64,000 nucleotides of DNA from assembly GCF_021390575.1 (NCBI RefSeq), contig NZ_JAJEJQ010000001.1, positions 3,138,501 through 3,202,500 on the forward strand, read 5' to 3'. Below the pieces are notes generated by a model. That model saw only the letters and a program-made list of their open reading frames with translations. It had not been told where the DNA came from and did not search any database. Below are positions 1 through 11,062 of the stretch, one piece after another. Numbering within the stretch: the first letter of the stretch is position 1; every line of letters begins with the position of its first letter. The position numbers and the translations under genes are program-made. The stretch is from Paraburkholderia adhaesiva (GTDB taxonomy: Bacteria; Pseudomonadota; Gammaproteobacteria; Burkholderiales; Burkholderiaceae).

Positions 1-1
1 C

Positions 2-523
2 GACTTCGCGAACGTCGACGAACCGCATCGGCGCGGACGTCACCCGGACGCTCTCGCGTGGGCAATGCCCATACGCGTGCTTCGCGGCCCCGAATACGAC
101 AGCTTCGCGCCCGACGCGCAGCGGGCGTTCTGGTCCGACGAATGGGTCGTCACGCCGAACAGCAACCGCATGGGCTATCGCCTCTCGGGTACGGCGCTCG
201 AGCGCGATAGCGGCATGGACCTGCTCTCGCACGCCGTGCTGCCGGGCACGATCCAGGTACCGCCCAACGGTCAGCCGATCGTGCTGATGCGCGATGCGCA
301 GACCACCGGCGGCTACCCGAAGATCGGCTCAGTGATCCGCGGCGATCTGTGGCGGCTCGCCCAGATGCGCCTGAACGGCGGCGTGCGCTTCGTGGAAACC
401 ACACCCGCGATTGCGCGCAGGGTGCTCGAAGAGGAACAGGCGTATCTGCGGCAGATCGATACCGCGATCGCCATGCACGACGAAGGCTACGCTAGCCGCC
501 GCCAGGCGGCGCGGCGCGCATAG
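2..523 (+). CDS. pxpC: 5-oxoprolinase subunit C, C-terminal part (gene runs off the left edge)
   Basis: This is the carboxyl-terminal 173 codons of a biotin-dependent carboxyltransferase-like (KipA/AHS2) protein; the open frame reaches the window edge, so the start is missing. The visible segment has the family pattern [10 protein letters not shown], then [20 protein letters not shown] and a closing GDLWRLAQM stretch, as in PxpC and urea amidolyase. In the Pxp system PxpA, PxpB and PxpC together hydrolyse 5-oxoproline to glutamate with ATP. The pxpA gene follows 40 bp downstream in the same direction, which supports the subunit assignment over a free-standing allophanate hydrolase. The first in-frame ATG at 65 is internal, because homologous sequence continues upstream of it. 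Confidence 0.9.
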   Translation, partial: DFANVDEPHRRGRHPDALAWAMPIRVLRGPEYDSFAPDAQRAFWSDEWVVTPNSNRMGYRLSGTALERDSGMDLLSHAVLPGTIQVPPNGQPIVLMRDAQTTGGYPKIGSVIRGDLWRLAQMRLNGGVRFVETTPAIARRVLEEEQAYLRQIDTAIAMHDEGYASRRQAARRA

Positions 524-563
524 CGCGCAGTGGCACCCAACAGACTGCTTGCAGAGAAACATC

Positions 564-1319
564 ATGACGACCATCGATCTGAACGCCGATCTCGGCGAAG
601 GCTGCGGCTCCGACGAGGCCCTGCTCGACCTCGTCAGTTCCGCGAACATCGCGTGCGGCTGGCACGCGGGCGGTGCCAGCGCAATGCACGAGTGCGTGCG
701 CTGGGCCGTTGAGAAAGGCGTGTCGATCGGCGCGCATCCCAGCTTCAACGACCCCGAAAACTTCGGTCGCAAGGAGATGGCCCTCCCCGCTGCGGAGATC
801 TACGCGGGCGTGCTGTATCAACTGGGCGCACTTTCCGCGATCGCGCAGGCCGAAGGCGGGCGCATCGCGCACGTGAAACCGCACGGCGCGCTCTACAACC
901 AGGCGGCGCGCGATGCGCAGATCGCGGACGCGATCGTCTCCGCCGTGCATGACTTCGATCCGTCGGTGGCCGTGTTCGCGCTCGCGGGAAGTGTTCTCGT
1001 GACGACCGCGCGCGACGCTGGACTGTTTGCTGTGGAAGAAGTGTTCGCCGACCGCGGCTATCGCGCGGACGGCTCGCTCGTGCCGCGCAGCGAGCCGGGC
1101 GCGTTGATCGACGACGAAGAGGCCGTGCTCGCGCGCACGCTCGCGATGATTCGTGAGCAGCGCGTGCAGGCCATCGACGGGACGTGGGTATCGCTCAACG
1201 CGCAAACCATCTGCCTGCACGGCGACGGGCCGCACGCTCTGGCGTTCGCGCGGCGCATCCGGGCGGCGCTCGATAGTGCGGGGATCGGGGTGCGGGCGGC
1301 GACGGTGGACGAACGGTAA
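564..1319 (+). CDS. pxpA: 5-oxoprolinase subunit A (LamB/YcsF family)
   Basis: This 251-residue protein starts with the family signature DLNADLGEG (residues 5-13) and carries [10 protein letters not shown] (about 103-112), both diagnostic of LamB/YcsF proteins, now known as 5-oxoprolinase subunit A. It is cytoplasmic and works with PxpB and PxpC to open 5-oxoproline to glutamate in an ATP-dependent reaction. The ATG at 564 is chosen because the signature begins five codons later. Upstream in-frame codons would add about 50 arginine-rich residues overlapping the end of pxpC and are not credible. The length matches the usual 245-255 residues. It lies 40 bp behind pxpC and probably shares its transcript. 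Confidence 0.95.
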   Translation: MTTIDLNADLGEGCGSDEALLDLVSSANIACGWHAGGASAMHECVRWAVEKGVSIGAHPSFNDPENFGRKEMALPAAEIYAGVLYQLGALSAIAQAEGGRIAHVKPHGALYNQAARDAQIADAIVSAVHDFDPSVAVFALAGSVLVTTARDAGLFAVEEVFADRGYRADGSLVPRSEPGALIDDEEAVLARTLAMIREQRVQAIDGTWVSLNAQTICLHGDGPHALAFARRIRAALDSAGIGVRAATVDER

Positions 1320-1437
1320 CAGTCATTTTGGGAACAGTCCCATCGCGCCACAGGAAAGAGCCCCGTACCATCGGTGATTTCGCCCAAGCGCTGGCCGTGT
1401 GCGTCCTCCGCCCACCGCCAGCCGCCTCACGATCTCC

Positions 1438-3495
1438 ATGGTCTCGACCCCCAACAGCCCCCCCGCCCCCGCGACGCTAGCGGAACAGTTCACCACCGCG
1501 CTCGACGCCCACCGCGCAGGACGTCTCGACGAAGCGCAAGCCCTCTATCGCGACCTGCTCGCGCGCGACCCGGCCCACGCAGACGCGCTGCACTACTACG
1601 GCGTGGCGCTCCATCAACTCGGCGACCACGAAGGCGCACTTGCGCTGATGGACATCGCCCTGCAACTCGCCGCCGACAATGCAATCCTGTGGAGCAATCG
1701 CGGCCTCGCCATGCGCGCACTTGGCCACACCGACGAAGCGATCCGGAGCCTGCGCGAAGCACTGCGCCTCGACCCCGCCTTTGCCGACGCACACAACAAT
1801 CTTGGCATCACGCTGCAGGACGCGGGCGCCGACGAAGAGGCGCTCGACCACTACCGCATGGCGCTCGCACTCGATCCCGCGTTTGTGAATGCGCGCGTGA
1901 ACGCGGGCATCGCGCTGGTCAAGCTCGGCCGCCCCGACGAGGCGCTCCTGCACTACGGCGAAGCGCTCGCGCAGGCCCCCCACGACACCGACATCCAGTT
2001 CAACCTCGGGAACGCGTACCTCGCGCGCGGCGACTTCGACCTGGCCATCAAGCGCCTTCGCATCGTAGTCGGGCAGCGTCCCTCGCATGCGGATGCGTGG
2101 GCAAATCTCGGCACCGCGCTCGGCCGGACGGGCGACTTCCGGGGTGCGGAGGCGTATTTCCGCGAGGCGGTGGCGCTCAAGCCAAACGCGGCGAACCTCG
2201 TGTCGCTTGGCGCGTCGCTCGGTGCTCAGGGACGCAACGATGAGGAAGAACAGTACTACCAGCGCGCGCTCGAACTCGACCCTGAGCAGGCGGATGCCCG
2301 CCAGAACCTCGTCTGGCTCATGCTCAAGCGCGGCGAGTACCGCGAGGGCTGGGCGGAGTATGCGAAACGCTGGCGCGCGTGCGACTACTCGTCGTTCGAC
2401 ATCGAGGGCATCCGCGAGTGGCGCGGCGAATCGCTCGATGACAAGCGTGTACTGCTCATACACGAGCAGGGTTTCGGCGACCAGATCCAGTTCGTCCGCT
2501 ATGCAACGATGCTGCATGCACGCGGCGCCACCGTGGACGTGTGCAGTACACCTCCCCTGCTGCGGCTGGCGCAGAGTGTGCGCGGCGTGCGGCGCGCGTG
2601 GTCGGGCAAGCCCGAAGGCGACTACGACTTCTGGGTCTACATGATGAGCATGCCGTCGTGCGCAGGCACCGAACTCGACACGATTCCCGCCGAGGTGCCC
2701 TACCTCTTCGCGCGCCCCGCAGACATCGAGGCGTGGCGGCCGCGCGTGCAGGCCGCGATGGCCGACGGGTTGGCGCGTGCCGCGGCATCCGTATCGTCCC
2801 ACGCGGCGGAAACGGCGCGAGAGACATTGCCCACGCGCCAAGGCACGAAGCCGCGTAAGCCGACCGGCCACCGCAATGTGGGCCTCGTCTGGGCGGGCAA
2901 TCCCGGCTTCTACAACGACCGTAACCGCTCGGTGGCGCTCGCGGACTTGCGTCCGATCCTCGAAGGCAAGCAGATCACGTGGTTCTCGCTGCAGAAGGGC
3001 GAGGCGGCGCGCGCGCAGATCGCGTCCCTCGGCGGCGAAATCGTCATCCACGACTTCAGCGCCGATCTGCACGACTTCGCGGATACCGCCGCGCTCATCA
3101 TGAATCTCGATCTCGTGATTTCGGTCGATACGGCGGTCGCGCATCTGGCGGGTGCGCTCGGCAAGCCGGTGTGGATCCTCGTGCCCGTGAATGGCGAATG
3201 GCGCTGGCTTGAAAAGCGCGCGGACTCGCCGTGGTATCCGACGGCGCGACTCTTCCGTCAGCAGGCGCTCGGCGACTGGCGCGGCGCGATCGATTCGCTA
3301 CGCGACGCGCTCGCCGAAAAGCCGAAGCGTGCGCCGAAAACCACTGGTGCGACGCGGACGTCGCGAACCAAAACGAAGGTGGAAAACAGCGCGACCGACG
3401 GTGCGCCGGGCACCGCTGCCAAACCAGCCACAGCCAGAAAACGCGCAGCCAAAACCACCACCTCGAAACCGCCTCTCACGCCGGATCGACAGTGA
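1438..3495 (+). CDS. Tetratricopeptide-repeat protein with C-terminal glycosyltransferase-like domain
   Basis: The 685-residue product has about eight tandem TPR units over residues 15-310, recognisable from the repeated pattern A-x-x-x-Y-x-x-A-L and N-L-G-x-x-L. A Rossmann-type region follows at about 475-620 (RNVGLVWAGNPGFYNDRNRS, then DTAVAHLAGALGKPVW), resembling the nucleotide-sugar half of GT9/GT41-like proteins. The last 60 residues are a Lys/Ala/Thr/Pro tail like histone H1 or AlgP. Family members are often called O-GlcNAc-transferase-like, but the substrate is unknown; protein glycosylation is only an inference. A GTG at 1399 could add 13 residues; the ATG at 1438 is preferred. The end overlaps the convergent gumN-type gene by 20 bp. 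Confidence 0.8.
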   Translation: MVSTPNSPPAPATLAEQFTTALDAHRAGRLDEAQALYRDLLARDPAHADALHYYGVALHQLGDHEGALALMDIALQLAADNAILWSNRGLAMRALGHTDEAIRSLREALRLDPAFADAHNNLGITLQDAGADEEALDHYRMALALDPAFVNARVNAGIALVKLGRPDEALLHYGEALAQAPHDTDIQFNLGNAYLARGDFDLAIKRLRIVVGQRPSHADAWANLGTALGRTGDFRGAEAYFREAVALKPNAANLVSLGASLGAQGRNDEEEQYYQRALELDPEQADARQNLVWLMLKRGEYREGWAEYAKRWRACDYSSFDIEGIREWRGESLDDKRVLLIHEQGFGDQIQFVRYATMLHARGATVDVCSTPPLLRLAQSVRGVRRAWSGKPEGDYDFWVYMMSMPSCAGTELDTIPAEVPYLFARPADIEAWRPRVQAAMADGLARAAASVSSHAAETARETLPTRQGTKPRKPTGHRNVGLVWAGNPGFYNDRNRSVALADLRPILEGKQITWFSLQKGEAARAQIASLGGEIVIHDFSADLHDFADTAALIMNLDLVISVDTAVAHLAGALGKPVWILVPVNGEWRWLEKRADSPWYPTARLFRQQALGDWRGAIDSLRDALAEKPKRAPKTTGATRTSRTKTKVENSATDGAPGTAAKPATARKRAAKTTTSKPPLTPDRQ

Positions 3496-4742
3496 ATCCA
3501 CGCTGGCGCAGCAGCGCCAGCACGCCTTTCGGCCCGCCCAGGTGCAGCGAGCCGATCGCGACAAATAACGGCTTGTTCGGTGCGGCGATCGACAGCATAC
3601 GCGTAACGAACCGGCGGTTTCGTTCATAGACGATGCGGTTATCGACCGAATCCGATACCCGCTTGTCCCGCGCGAGTTTTTCCGAACGCGCGCTCTCCCA
3701 CGCGGCGATCGCATCGGCATCGCCCACGCGCCACAGATGCTGCAGCGTCTTCACGTCCGCAACGTTCTGGGCCTCGGGCTGCGCGAGATCCTGCGCCAGC
3801 ATTTCGCGCTGCTGAGCAAGCGTGAGACTCGTGAACGCGCGCATCTGTTCGCCGAGCGTCTCCAGCCCGACTATGTGCCGCCCCTTGAGCCGCAGAAACA
3901 CGTTCTGCAATTGCGCCTCGGTGCCGTATTCGGTCTGCAGCCCCGCGCTTAGCGAATCGTAGGTCTCGACGAGCAGCGAAGCGAGCCACGGACGCATCCG
4001 GCGGATTTCGGCGAGCGCATCGGGATTGCCGCGCATGCGCGCCTCGAGCTTCTGCCACAGGGAATCGGACAATAGTTGCGGCAAGCATGGCCGCGCACAC
4101 ACTCCGTACTTCGAAACGTCGTCCTGCGAGACGAGCAGGTCGTCGGGCGAGAGTTCGAGCGCGAGCGTCGGCGACGCGTTGAGCGCCGCCAGTACCGACG
4201 GGCGAAACGGCTGGTTAGGCGGATAGTCGACGGGGTCGCCCACGTGCAAAGTGCCGAGCAGGTAGATCGTGGTCGTGCCGTGCGTGGCGACGTAAAACGG
4301 CATGCGCGCCGGTTGCATGCGCACCGGACCGCCCGCGGTCGTGCCCGAGGCATAGCTCGGCGCGGCGGGTGGCGCGTGGAAGCCGGGCAGGCCGGCACCT
4401 GTTGGCGGACCGCCCGGCACCGGGACGGCCGGCCGGGCGCCCGGCGTGTTGGCAGCGGCGCCCGCCGCGAGCGCGGCGGATATGAAGGTACGCGATTGCG
4501 GCAACACGCCGCCGATGAAACGTAACGTTGGGAACGTCGAAGCGATGGCCGGCGAGGCGTTTCTGTCAGACGCAGGGCGCGCGGTGAGCGCGAGCCGCAG
4601 CGGCCGGTCGAGCGATGGCCCGAGAGCGACCGCCAGCGCGAGCAACGCGCCCACGGCTCCCCGCACCACGACACGCAAGTTCGAAACGGCGCGACGGCCG
4701 CCTTCACTCAGGCGGCGCGTAAAACGACGCGCCGCCGTCGCT

Positions 4743-4750
<8 letters not shown>
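3476..4750 (-). CDS. TraB/GumN family protein
   Basis: The 424-residue protein has a basic N-terminus and one hydrophobic stretch (about 28-45) that looks like a signal anchor, then a Pro/Gly/Ala linker of about 100 residues. The TraB/GumN domain opens with TTIYLLGTLHVGDP near residue 160 and closes with the second conserved motif, AIGSLHLGG, near 395. These two GxxH-containing motifs define the family and are proposed to coordinate metal in a protease-like fold; no reaction is established for this member. The linker makes it longer than the usual 290-330 residues. Its ATG overlaps the dppF stop by 8 bp, so it is probably the last gene of the dpp transcript. Confidence 0.8.
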
Positions 4751-5761
<1,011 letters not shown>

Positions 5762-5765
<4 letters not shown>

Positions 5766-6823
5766 TGCGCGCCTCCATGTGTCGGGTTGGCCGCGCGATT
5801 TTGCGCATCGTGCGCACCGTGCCCATCGTGCGGATTGCGCACGTCGTGCAGATTGAGCGGCTTGATGCAGCGGACCTGCGTAACGACGTCGTAGCCCGGC
5901 ACCTTGTCGAGCGCGGGACGTGCCTTCATGCAGTCGTCCGCCACATACTTGCAGCGCGGCGCGAAGAGACAGCCGCGCGGACGGTCGTCGCGCCCCGGCA
6001 CCATGCCCGGCAGCGCGGCGAGCCGTACGGCGCCCCGGTTGTGCTCGGGGATGGCGGCAAGCAGCGCCTCGGTGTACGGGTGATGCGGCTTCGCGAAAAT
6101 ATCGGGCACGCGGTTCGTCTCGATGATTTCGCCCGCGTACATGACGGCCACGCGTTGCGCGACCTCGGACACCACAGCGAGATCGTGCGAGATCAGCACG
6201 AGCGCCATGCCGCGCTCCTTCTGCAGGCGCACGAGCAGTTCCATGATCTGCGCCTGGATCGTGACGTCGAGCGCCGTGGTGGGCTCGTCGGCGATCAGCA
6301 GCTTCGGGTTGCACGCCACGGCCATCGCGATCATGACGCGCTGGTTCATGCCGCCCGACATCTGGTGCGGGAAGTTGCCGATGCGGTTCTTCGCGTCGGG
6401 GATGCCCACTTGATCGAGCAGTTCGAGCGCGCGTCGCTCGAGTGCCGCGCCGCGCAGACCTTCATGCAGCTTCAGCACTTCCTTGATCTGATAGCCCACG
6501 GTGTAGCTCGGATTCAGGCTCGTGAGCGCATCCTGGAACACCATCGCGATCTCGTTGCCCACGATCTTGCGTCGCTCCCTGCCGCTCGCGTTGAGCAGGT
6601 CGCGGCCATCGAACGTGATCGAGTCAGCTGTCACCTTGCCGGGCGCGTCGATGAGGCCCATCAGCGCCATCATCGTCACGCTCTTGCCCGAGCCCGATTC
6701 GCCAACGATGCCGAGCACCTCGCCCGGCGCCACCGAGAGATTCACGCGGTCCACGGCGGGCAGGCCGCCGAAGTTGACCGACAGGTTGCGGATGGTCAGC
6801 AAGTCTTTTGTCTGATTGTTCAT
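5762..6823 (-). CDS. dppD: Dipeptide ABC transporter ATP-binding protein DppD
   Basis: This 353-residue ABC ATPase has Walker A GESGSGKS (41-48), an MSGGM form of the signature motif (155-159) and Walker B LLIADEP (175-181). The C-terminal [12 protein letters not shown] segment is typical of the DppD/OppD family and contributes cysteines to an iron-sulphur cluster in some members. It pairs with DppF. Its start lies 1 bp from the dppC stop and its end overlaps dppF by 4 bp, so translation is coupled. The last 25 residues are His/Asn/Ala-rich and unlike the family core. Confidence 0.94.
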
Positions 6824-6824
6824 G

Positions 6825-7745
6825 TCAGGCCATCCTCTTCAGCTTGGGATCGAGCGCGTCGCGCAGCCCGTCGCCGAGCAGGTTGATCGCGAGCACCGAA
6901 ATGAGGATGGACAGGCCAGGCATCGTGACGATCCACCAGGCGCTGTCGATGTAGTCGCGCGCCGAGGCGAGCATCGCGCCCCACTCGGCGCGGGGCGGCT
7001 GCACGCCGAGGCCGAGGAAGCCGAGCGCGGCAGCATCGAGAATCGCCGACGAGAAACCGAGCGTCGCCTGCACGATGAGCGGCGCCGTGCAGTTGGGCAG
7101 CACCTGCGAGAACATCAGACGCAGCGTGCCCGCACCGGCCACGCGTGACGCTGTTACGTACTCCTTGTGCAATTCGCCGATTGCCGAGCCGCGCGTGAGA
7201 CGCACGTAGCCGGGCAGCGCGACGATGGCGATCGCGAGCATCGTATTGGTGAGACCGGGGCCGATGATCGCGACCACGGCCACCGCGAGCAACAGCGACG
7301 GCAGTGCGAGCAGCACGTCCATGAGACGCATGATCGGCGTGTCGGCCCATTTGTCGAAGAACGCGGCGACGAGGCCGAGCACGATGCCCGGAATCAGCGC
7401 GAGCACGACCGAGACGCAGCCGATCCACAATGACAGCCGCGCGCCGTACATCAGGCGCGAGAGGATATCGCGGCCCGCTTCGTCGGTACCGAGAATGAAT
7501 TGCCAGTTGCCGCCGTCGAGCCAGGCGGGCGGGATTTTCACGTTGTCGCGATACTGCTCGATGGGGCTGTGCGGCGCGATCAAAGGCGCGAAGATCGCGA
7601 CGAAGACCAGCGCGAGCACGATGGCGCCAGCGGCGACAGCGCCTTTGTTGCGCGAGAAGTTCGCCCAGAATTCGCGCAGCATGAGCGCACGGCCCGAGGG
7701 CGGCGTCACGGCCTGGGGCGCGGTGTTCTGAATGTCAGCCATCAC
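6825..7745 (-). CDS. dppC: Dipeptide ABC transporter permease DppC
   Basis: The 306-residue integral membrane protein has an N-terminal cytoplasmic arm and a first helix near 38-60, followed by the DppC/OppC hallmark [20 protein letters not shown] (about 107-126). The binding-protein-dependent permease core comes next, with the EAA loop (about 200-220, [21 protein letters not shown]) that contacts the ATPases. With DppB it forms the inner-membrane channel. It lies between dppB and dppD in the conserved dppBCDF order. The start follows the dppB stop by 48 bp. Confidence 0.93.
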   Translation of the reverse strand: MMADIQNTAPQAVTPPSGRALMLREFWANFSRNKGAVAAGAIVLALVFVAIFAPLIAPHSPIEQYRDNVKIPPAWLDGGNWQFILGTDEAGRDILSRLMYGARLSLWIGCVSVVLALIPGIVLGLVAAFFDKWADTPIMRLMDVLLALPSLLLAVAVVAIIGPGLTNTMLAIAIVALPGYVRLTRGSAIGELHKEYVTASRVAGAGTLRLMFSQVLPNCTAPLIVQATLGFSSAILDAAALGFLGLGVQPPRAEWGAMLASARDYIDSAWWIVTMPGLSILISVLAINLLGDGLRDALDPKLKRMA

Positions 7746-7793
7746 GCCTCCGAATGTCGTGGGTTGTATTGTGAAAAGCGTTTCATGACGTGC

Positions 7794-8807
7794 TTACCTC
7801 GTGTGACGGATGCGTGGGTTAAGTACGCCATAGAGCAAATCGACGACCAGGTTCACGACGATCACGAGTGTCGCGATCATGAGAATGCCGCCCTGCACGA
7901 CCGGATAATCGCGGCGGCTGATCGCATCGATCAGCCACTTGCCGACGCCGGGCCACGAGAACAGCGTTTCGGTGAGCACCGCGCCCGCGAGCAGCGTGCC
8001 GACCTGCAGGCCGATCACGGTGACGACGGGAATCAGCGCGTTGCGCAGCGCGTGCACGACGATCACTCGCACGGGCGAGAGGCCCTTCGCGCGCGCAGTG
8101 CGAATGTAGTCTTCGCGCAGCACTTCGAGCATCGACGAGCGCGTCATGCGCGCGATCACGGCGAGCGGAATCGTGCCGAGCACGATGGCGGGCAGGATCA
8201 GGTGGCTCAAAGCGGACCGGAACGAACCTTCGTCGGTGCCGGGCAACAGCGAGTCGATCAGCAGGAGGCCGGTCACGTGCGGAATGTCGTACTCGACGGC
8301 GATGCGCCCCGACACGGGCGTCCAGCCGAGCTTCGCCGAGAACACCATGATGAGGATGAGGCCCCACCAGAAGATCGGCATCGAGTAGCCGGTGAGCGCG
8401 GTGCCCATCACGCCGTGATCGACGATGGTGCCGCGCCTGAGCGCCGCGAACACGCCCGCGGGCAGCCCGATCACGAGCGCGAAGATCAGCGCGCAGATCG
8501 AGAGTTCGACGGTGGCGGGAAAGCGCGCGAGAAACTCGCCCATCACGCTCGTGTTGGTGATGATCGAGGTGCCGAGATTGCCGCGCAGCGCGTGGCTGAC
8601 GTAATGGAGATATTGCATCGGCAGCGGTTCGTCGAGTCCGAGGCGATGCATCGCTTCAGCGTGCATCTGCGGGTCGACACCGCGCTCGCCCATCATCACT
8701 TCGATGGGGTCGCCAGGAATCAGGTGAATAAGCGCGAACGCAAGGACGGTGATGCCGATGAACGTCGGTATCACCATGCCGATGCGGCGCAATACGAAGC
8801 GGAACAT
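7794..8807 (-). CDS. dppB: Dipeptide ABC transporter permease DppB
   Basis: This 337-residue protein has six predicted membrane spans and the DppB/OppB start MFRFVLRRIGMVIPTFIGIT. It also has the family LIPGDP motif near residue 30 and an EAA loop with ARAKGLSPVRVIVVHALRNA near 235-255. It forms the inner-membrane pore with DppC. The gene sits 138 bp downstream of dppA, behind a stem-loop, an arrangement that usually lets the binding protein be made in excess over the membrane subunits. Length and topology are normal for the family. Confidence 0.94.
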   Translation of the reverse strand: MFRFVLRRIGMVIPTFIGITVLAFALIHLIPGDPIEVMMGERGVDPQMHAEAMHRLGLDEPLPMQYLHYVSHALRGNLGTSIITNTSVMGEFLARFPATVELSICALIFALVIGLPAGVFAALRRGTIVDHGVMGTALTGYSMPIFWWGLILIMVFSAKLGWTPVSGRIAVEYDIPHVTGLLLIDSLLPGTDEGSFRSALSHLILPAIVLGTIPLAVIARMTRSSMLEVLREDYIRTARAKGLSPVRVIVVHALRNALIPVVTVIGLQVGTLLAGAVLTETLFSWPGVGKWLIDAISRRDYPVVQGGILMIATLVIVVNLVVDLLYGVLNPRIRHTR

Positions 8808-8842
8808 GGTTTGTTCCCCGAAAGCATGAGAATGAAATGCAA

Positions 8843-8875
8843 CCGGCGACGGGGGCTCGTGACCCCGGTCGCCGG
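8843..8875 (-). terminator. Stem-loop between dppA and dppB
   Basis: CCGGCGAC (8843-8850) pairs perfectly with GTCGCCGG (8868-8875). Inside, four more G-C pairs can form after one mismatch, leaving a 7-nt loop. On the transcribed minus strand the stem is followed by a moderately T-rich stretch, not a clean U-tract. It most likely acts as a partial terminator or as a 3' stabiliser of the dppA message, lowering dppBCDF relative to dppA. This is inferred from sequence and position only. Confidence 0.55.
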
Positions 8876-8945
8876 ACCTGATTCGGCCAGTCTTCTAGAA
8901 TACGTCTAACTGAGCGAATGAACCGTACAGGTTACCCGATCAACA

Positions 8946-10580
8946 TTACTGCATCCCAACGCCGTCGAAGCGCGCGTAGCCGAGCGGCTCGATACGCATG
9001 TCGGTCACCTTCTTGCTGACCGGCTGATAGACGGTCGAGTGGGCGATCGGCGAGAACGGCAGTTGCTGCGCGAAGATCTGCTGCGCTTGCACATAGAGCT
9101 TCGTGCGCTGCGCCGTATCGGACGTCGTGCGGCCCTTCTGGATCAGGTCGTCGAACGGCTTGTAGCACCACTTGCCGAAGTTGTTGCCGTTGATGGCCTC
9201 GCAACCAAGCAGCGTGCCGAGCCAGTTGTCGGGGTCGCCGTTGTCGCCCGTCCAGCCGATCAGCATCGCGTCGTCTTCACCCGCGTGGGCGCGCTTGATG
9301 TACTCGCCCCACTCATACGTCGTGATCTTCGCCTTCACACCGATCTTCGCCCAGTCGGCCTGAATCATCTCGGCCATCAGACGTGCATTCGGGTTGTACG
9401 GACGCTGCACGGGCATCGCCCAGAGCGTGATCTCGAAGCCGTTGGCCTGACCGGCCTTCGCGAGCAGCGCCTTAGCCTTTTCCGGATCGTAGGCGTTCGA
9501 CTTCAGGTTCTTGTCGAAAGACCATTGCGTCGGCGGCATCGGGTTCGTCGCGAGCTGGCCTGCGCCCTGATACACCGAGTCGATGATCGCCTTCTTGTTG
9601 ATCGCCATGTCGAGCGCGTGGCGCACATCGGCGTTATCGAGCGGCTTGTGCTGGACGTTGTACGACAGGTAGCCGAGGTTGAAGCCCGGCTGCGACGGCA
9701 TCGCGATGTTCGGCTCAGCCTTCAGCGGGGCGATGTCCGCAGGGCGCGGATAGCTCATCACCTGGCACTCGTCGCGCTTGATCTTCTGCACGCGCACGCT
9801 TGCGTCCGGCGTGATCGAGAAAATCAGCTTCGAGAGCTTCACGACGCCCGGCTTCCAGTATTCGGGGTTGCCGTCGAAGCGGATCGTTGCGTCCTTCGTG
9901 TAGCTGCGGAAGATGAACGGACCCGTGCCGACCGGGAACTGATTGATGTCGGCGGGCTTGCCGGCCTTCAGCAGTTGATCCGCGTATTCAGCCGAGAGGA
10001 TCGACGCGAATTCCATCGCCATGTTCTGGATGAACGGCGCGTTCGGCTCGTTCAGCGTGAACTTGACCGTGTACGCATCGACCTTCTCGACCTTCGCGAG
10101 CAGCTTGTCGAGGCCCATGTCGGTGAAGTACGGGAACGACACCGGATACGCCTTGCGGAACGGCTGGTTCGGATCCAGCATGCGCTGGAACGAGAAGATG
10201 ACGTCGTCGGCGTTGAATTCGCGCGTCGGCTTGAAGAACGCCGTGGTCTGGAACTTCACGCCATGACGCAGGTGGAACGTGTAGGTCTTGCCGTCGGCGG
10301 AAACGTCCCACGACTGCGCGAGGCCCGGTTCGACCTTCGTGCCGCCGCGCTCGAATTCGACGAGGCGGTTATAGACGGTGAACGTGTTGGCGGTAAAGTC
10401 GGTGCCGGTCGTGTACTGCGACGGGTCGAAACCGGCGGGGCTGCCTTCCGAGCAATAGACGAGCGTCTTGTTCGGGATGCTGCTGGCCGCGTTTGCGAGG
10501 GAGGCTCCAACAAGCGTCGTTGCTGCGATGGCGGCGAGCGAGGTCAGCCGCGCTGCACGCAACATTTTGTTTTCTTTCAT
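8946..10580 (-). CDS. dppA: Periplasmic dipeptide-binding protein DppA
   Basis: This 544-residue solute-binding protein of SBP family 5 begins with a Sec signal peptide (MKENKMLRAARL, a hydrophobic core, cleavage after the SLANA segment near residue 31). The mature protein starts SSIPNKTLVYCSEG. The family motif PEYWKPG and the dipeptide-site stretch GFNLGYLSYN are visible. In the periplasm it captures dipeptides for DppBCDF. The ATG at 10580 is chosen because a GGAGAG Shine-Dalgarno lies 5-10 bp upstream and the signal peptide begins there. The in-frame upstream sequence is arginine-rich and has no signal features. It is the first gene of the dpp operon. Confidence 0.95.
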   Translation of the reverse strand: MKENKMLRAARLTSLAAIAATTLVGASLANAASSIPNKTLVYCSEGSPAGFDPSQYTTGTDFTANTFTVYNRLVEFERGGTKVEPGLAQSWDVSADGKTYTFHLRHGVKFQTTAFFKPTREFNADDVIFSFQRMLDPNQPFRKAYPVSFPYFTDMGLDKLLAKVEKVDAYTVKFTLNEPNAPFIQNMAMEFASILSAEYADQLLKAGKPADINQFPVGTGPFIFRSYTKDATIRFDGNPEYWKPGVVKLSKLIFSITPDASVRVQKIKRDECQVMSYPRPADIAPLKAEPNIAMPSQPGFNLGYLSYNVQHKPLDNADVRHALDMAINKKAIIDSVYQGAGQLATNPMPPTQWSFDKNLKSNAYDPEKAKALLAKAGQANGFEITLWAMPVQRPYNPNARLMAEMIQADWAKIGVKAKITTYEWGEYIKRAHAGEDDAMLIGWTGDNGDPDNWLGTLLGCEAINGNNFGKWCYKPFDDLIQKGRTTSDTAQRTKLYVQAQQIFAQQLPFSPIAHSTVYQPVSKKVTDMRIEPLGYARFDGVGMQ

Positions 10581-11062
10581 GTTCTCTCCAGTTCGGTGCC
10601 GGCCGGAGCCAGCGTAGCGCGATCTTACAAGAGCTAGGGGCGCCGTCACAAGCAAGCGGCGGGCGGCTGTCGCTCGTGGAAAACGCCTGGTTGACAGGTC
10701 CTCGGCGAGCCCCGTGGCCTCCCCCGGCGGGGTTTCCACGGATGCCTGATGCACTCCGGACCTACCTCCGAGTCCGGGCGCGGCACAAACTTAACGCGCC
10801 AAAACGTTTCGTGCAGCCCGGCGGGCTGGGTCGTGAGTCGATTTAGAGTCGCCGCGGCTCAACGCCGCACGCCCACTCAGAACGCGTTCAGGCTCGTGGT
10901 GCGGCGGTTATCGATGCAGGAGAACGCATCGGGCGCGATATCGACCTGCCGATACGTTTGAAGATAGTCGAGGCGCGGCGGGAATCCAGCGAAACGCGCA
11001 CACGAAAGGAGGGAAAAGCCGGACGCGCTTCGCTGGAATCCAGCCGCGCCCGGCAGCGGGCG
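10581..11062. other. Intergenic region between metF and dppA
   Basis: These 482 bp hold no gene I can support. They must contain the leader and promoter of dppA (leftward) and the end of the metF transcript. An inverted repeat CCAGCGAA (10986-10993) / TTCGCTGG (11029-11036) with extra GCGC pairing lies just after metF but has no U-tract. A second, widely spaced pair CGTGGAAA (10675-10682) / TTTCCACG (10733-10740) lies about 100 bp in front of dppA and could be part of its leader. I could not pick out a convincing -10/-35 pair. Confidence 0.5.

Noticed and set aside
10986-11036. Inverted repeat after metF as an intrinsic terminator
   Set aside because: The stem is split by a bulge, the loop is about 25 nt and no U-tract follows on the minus strand.
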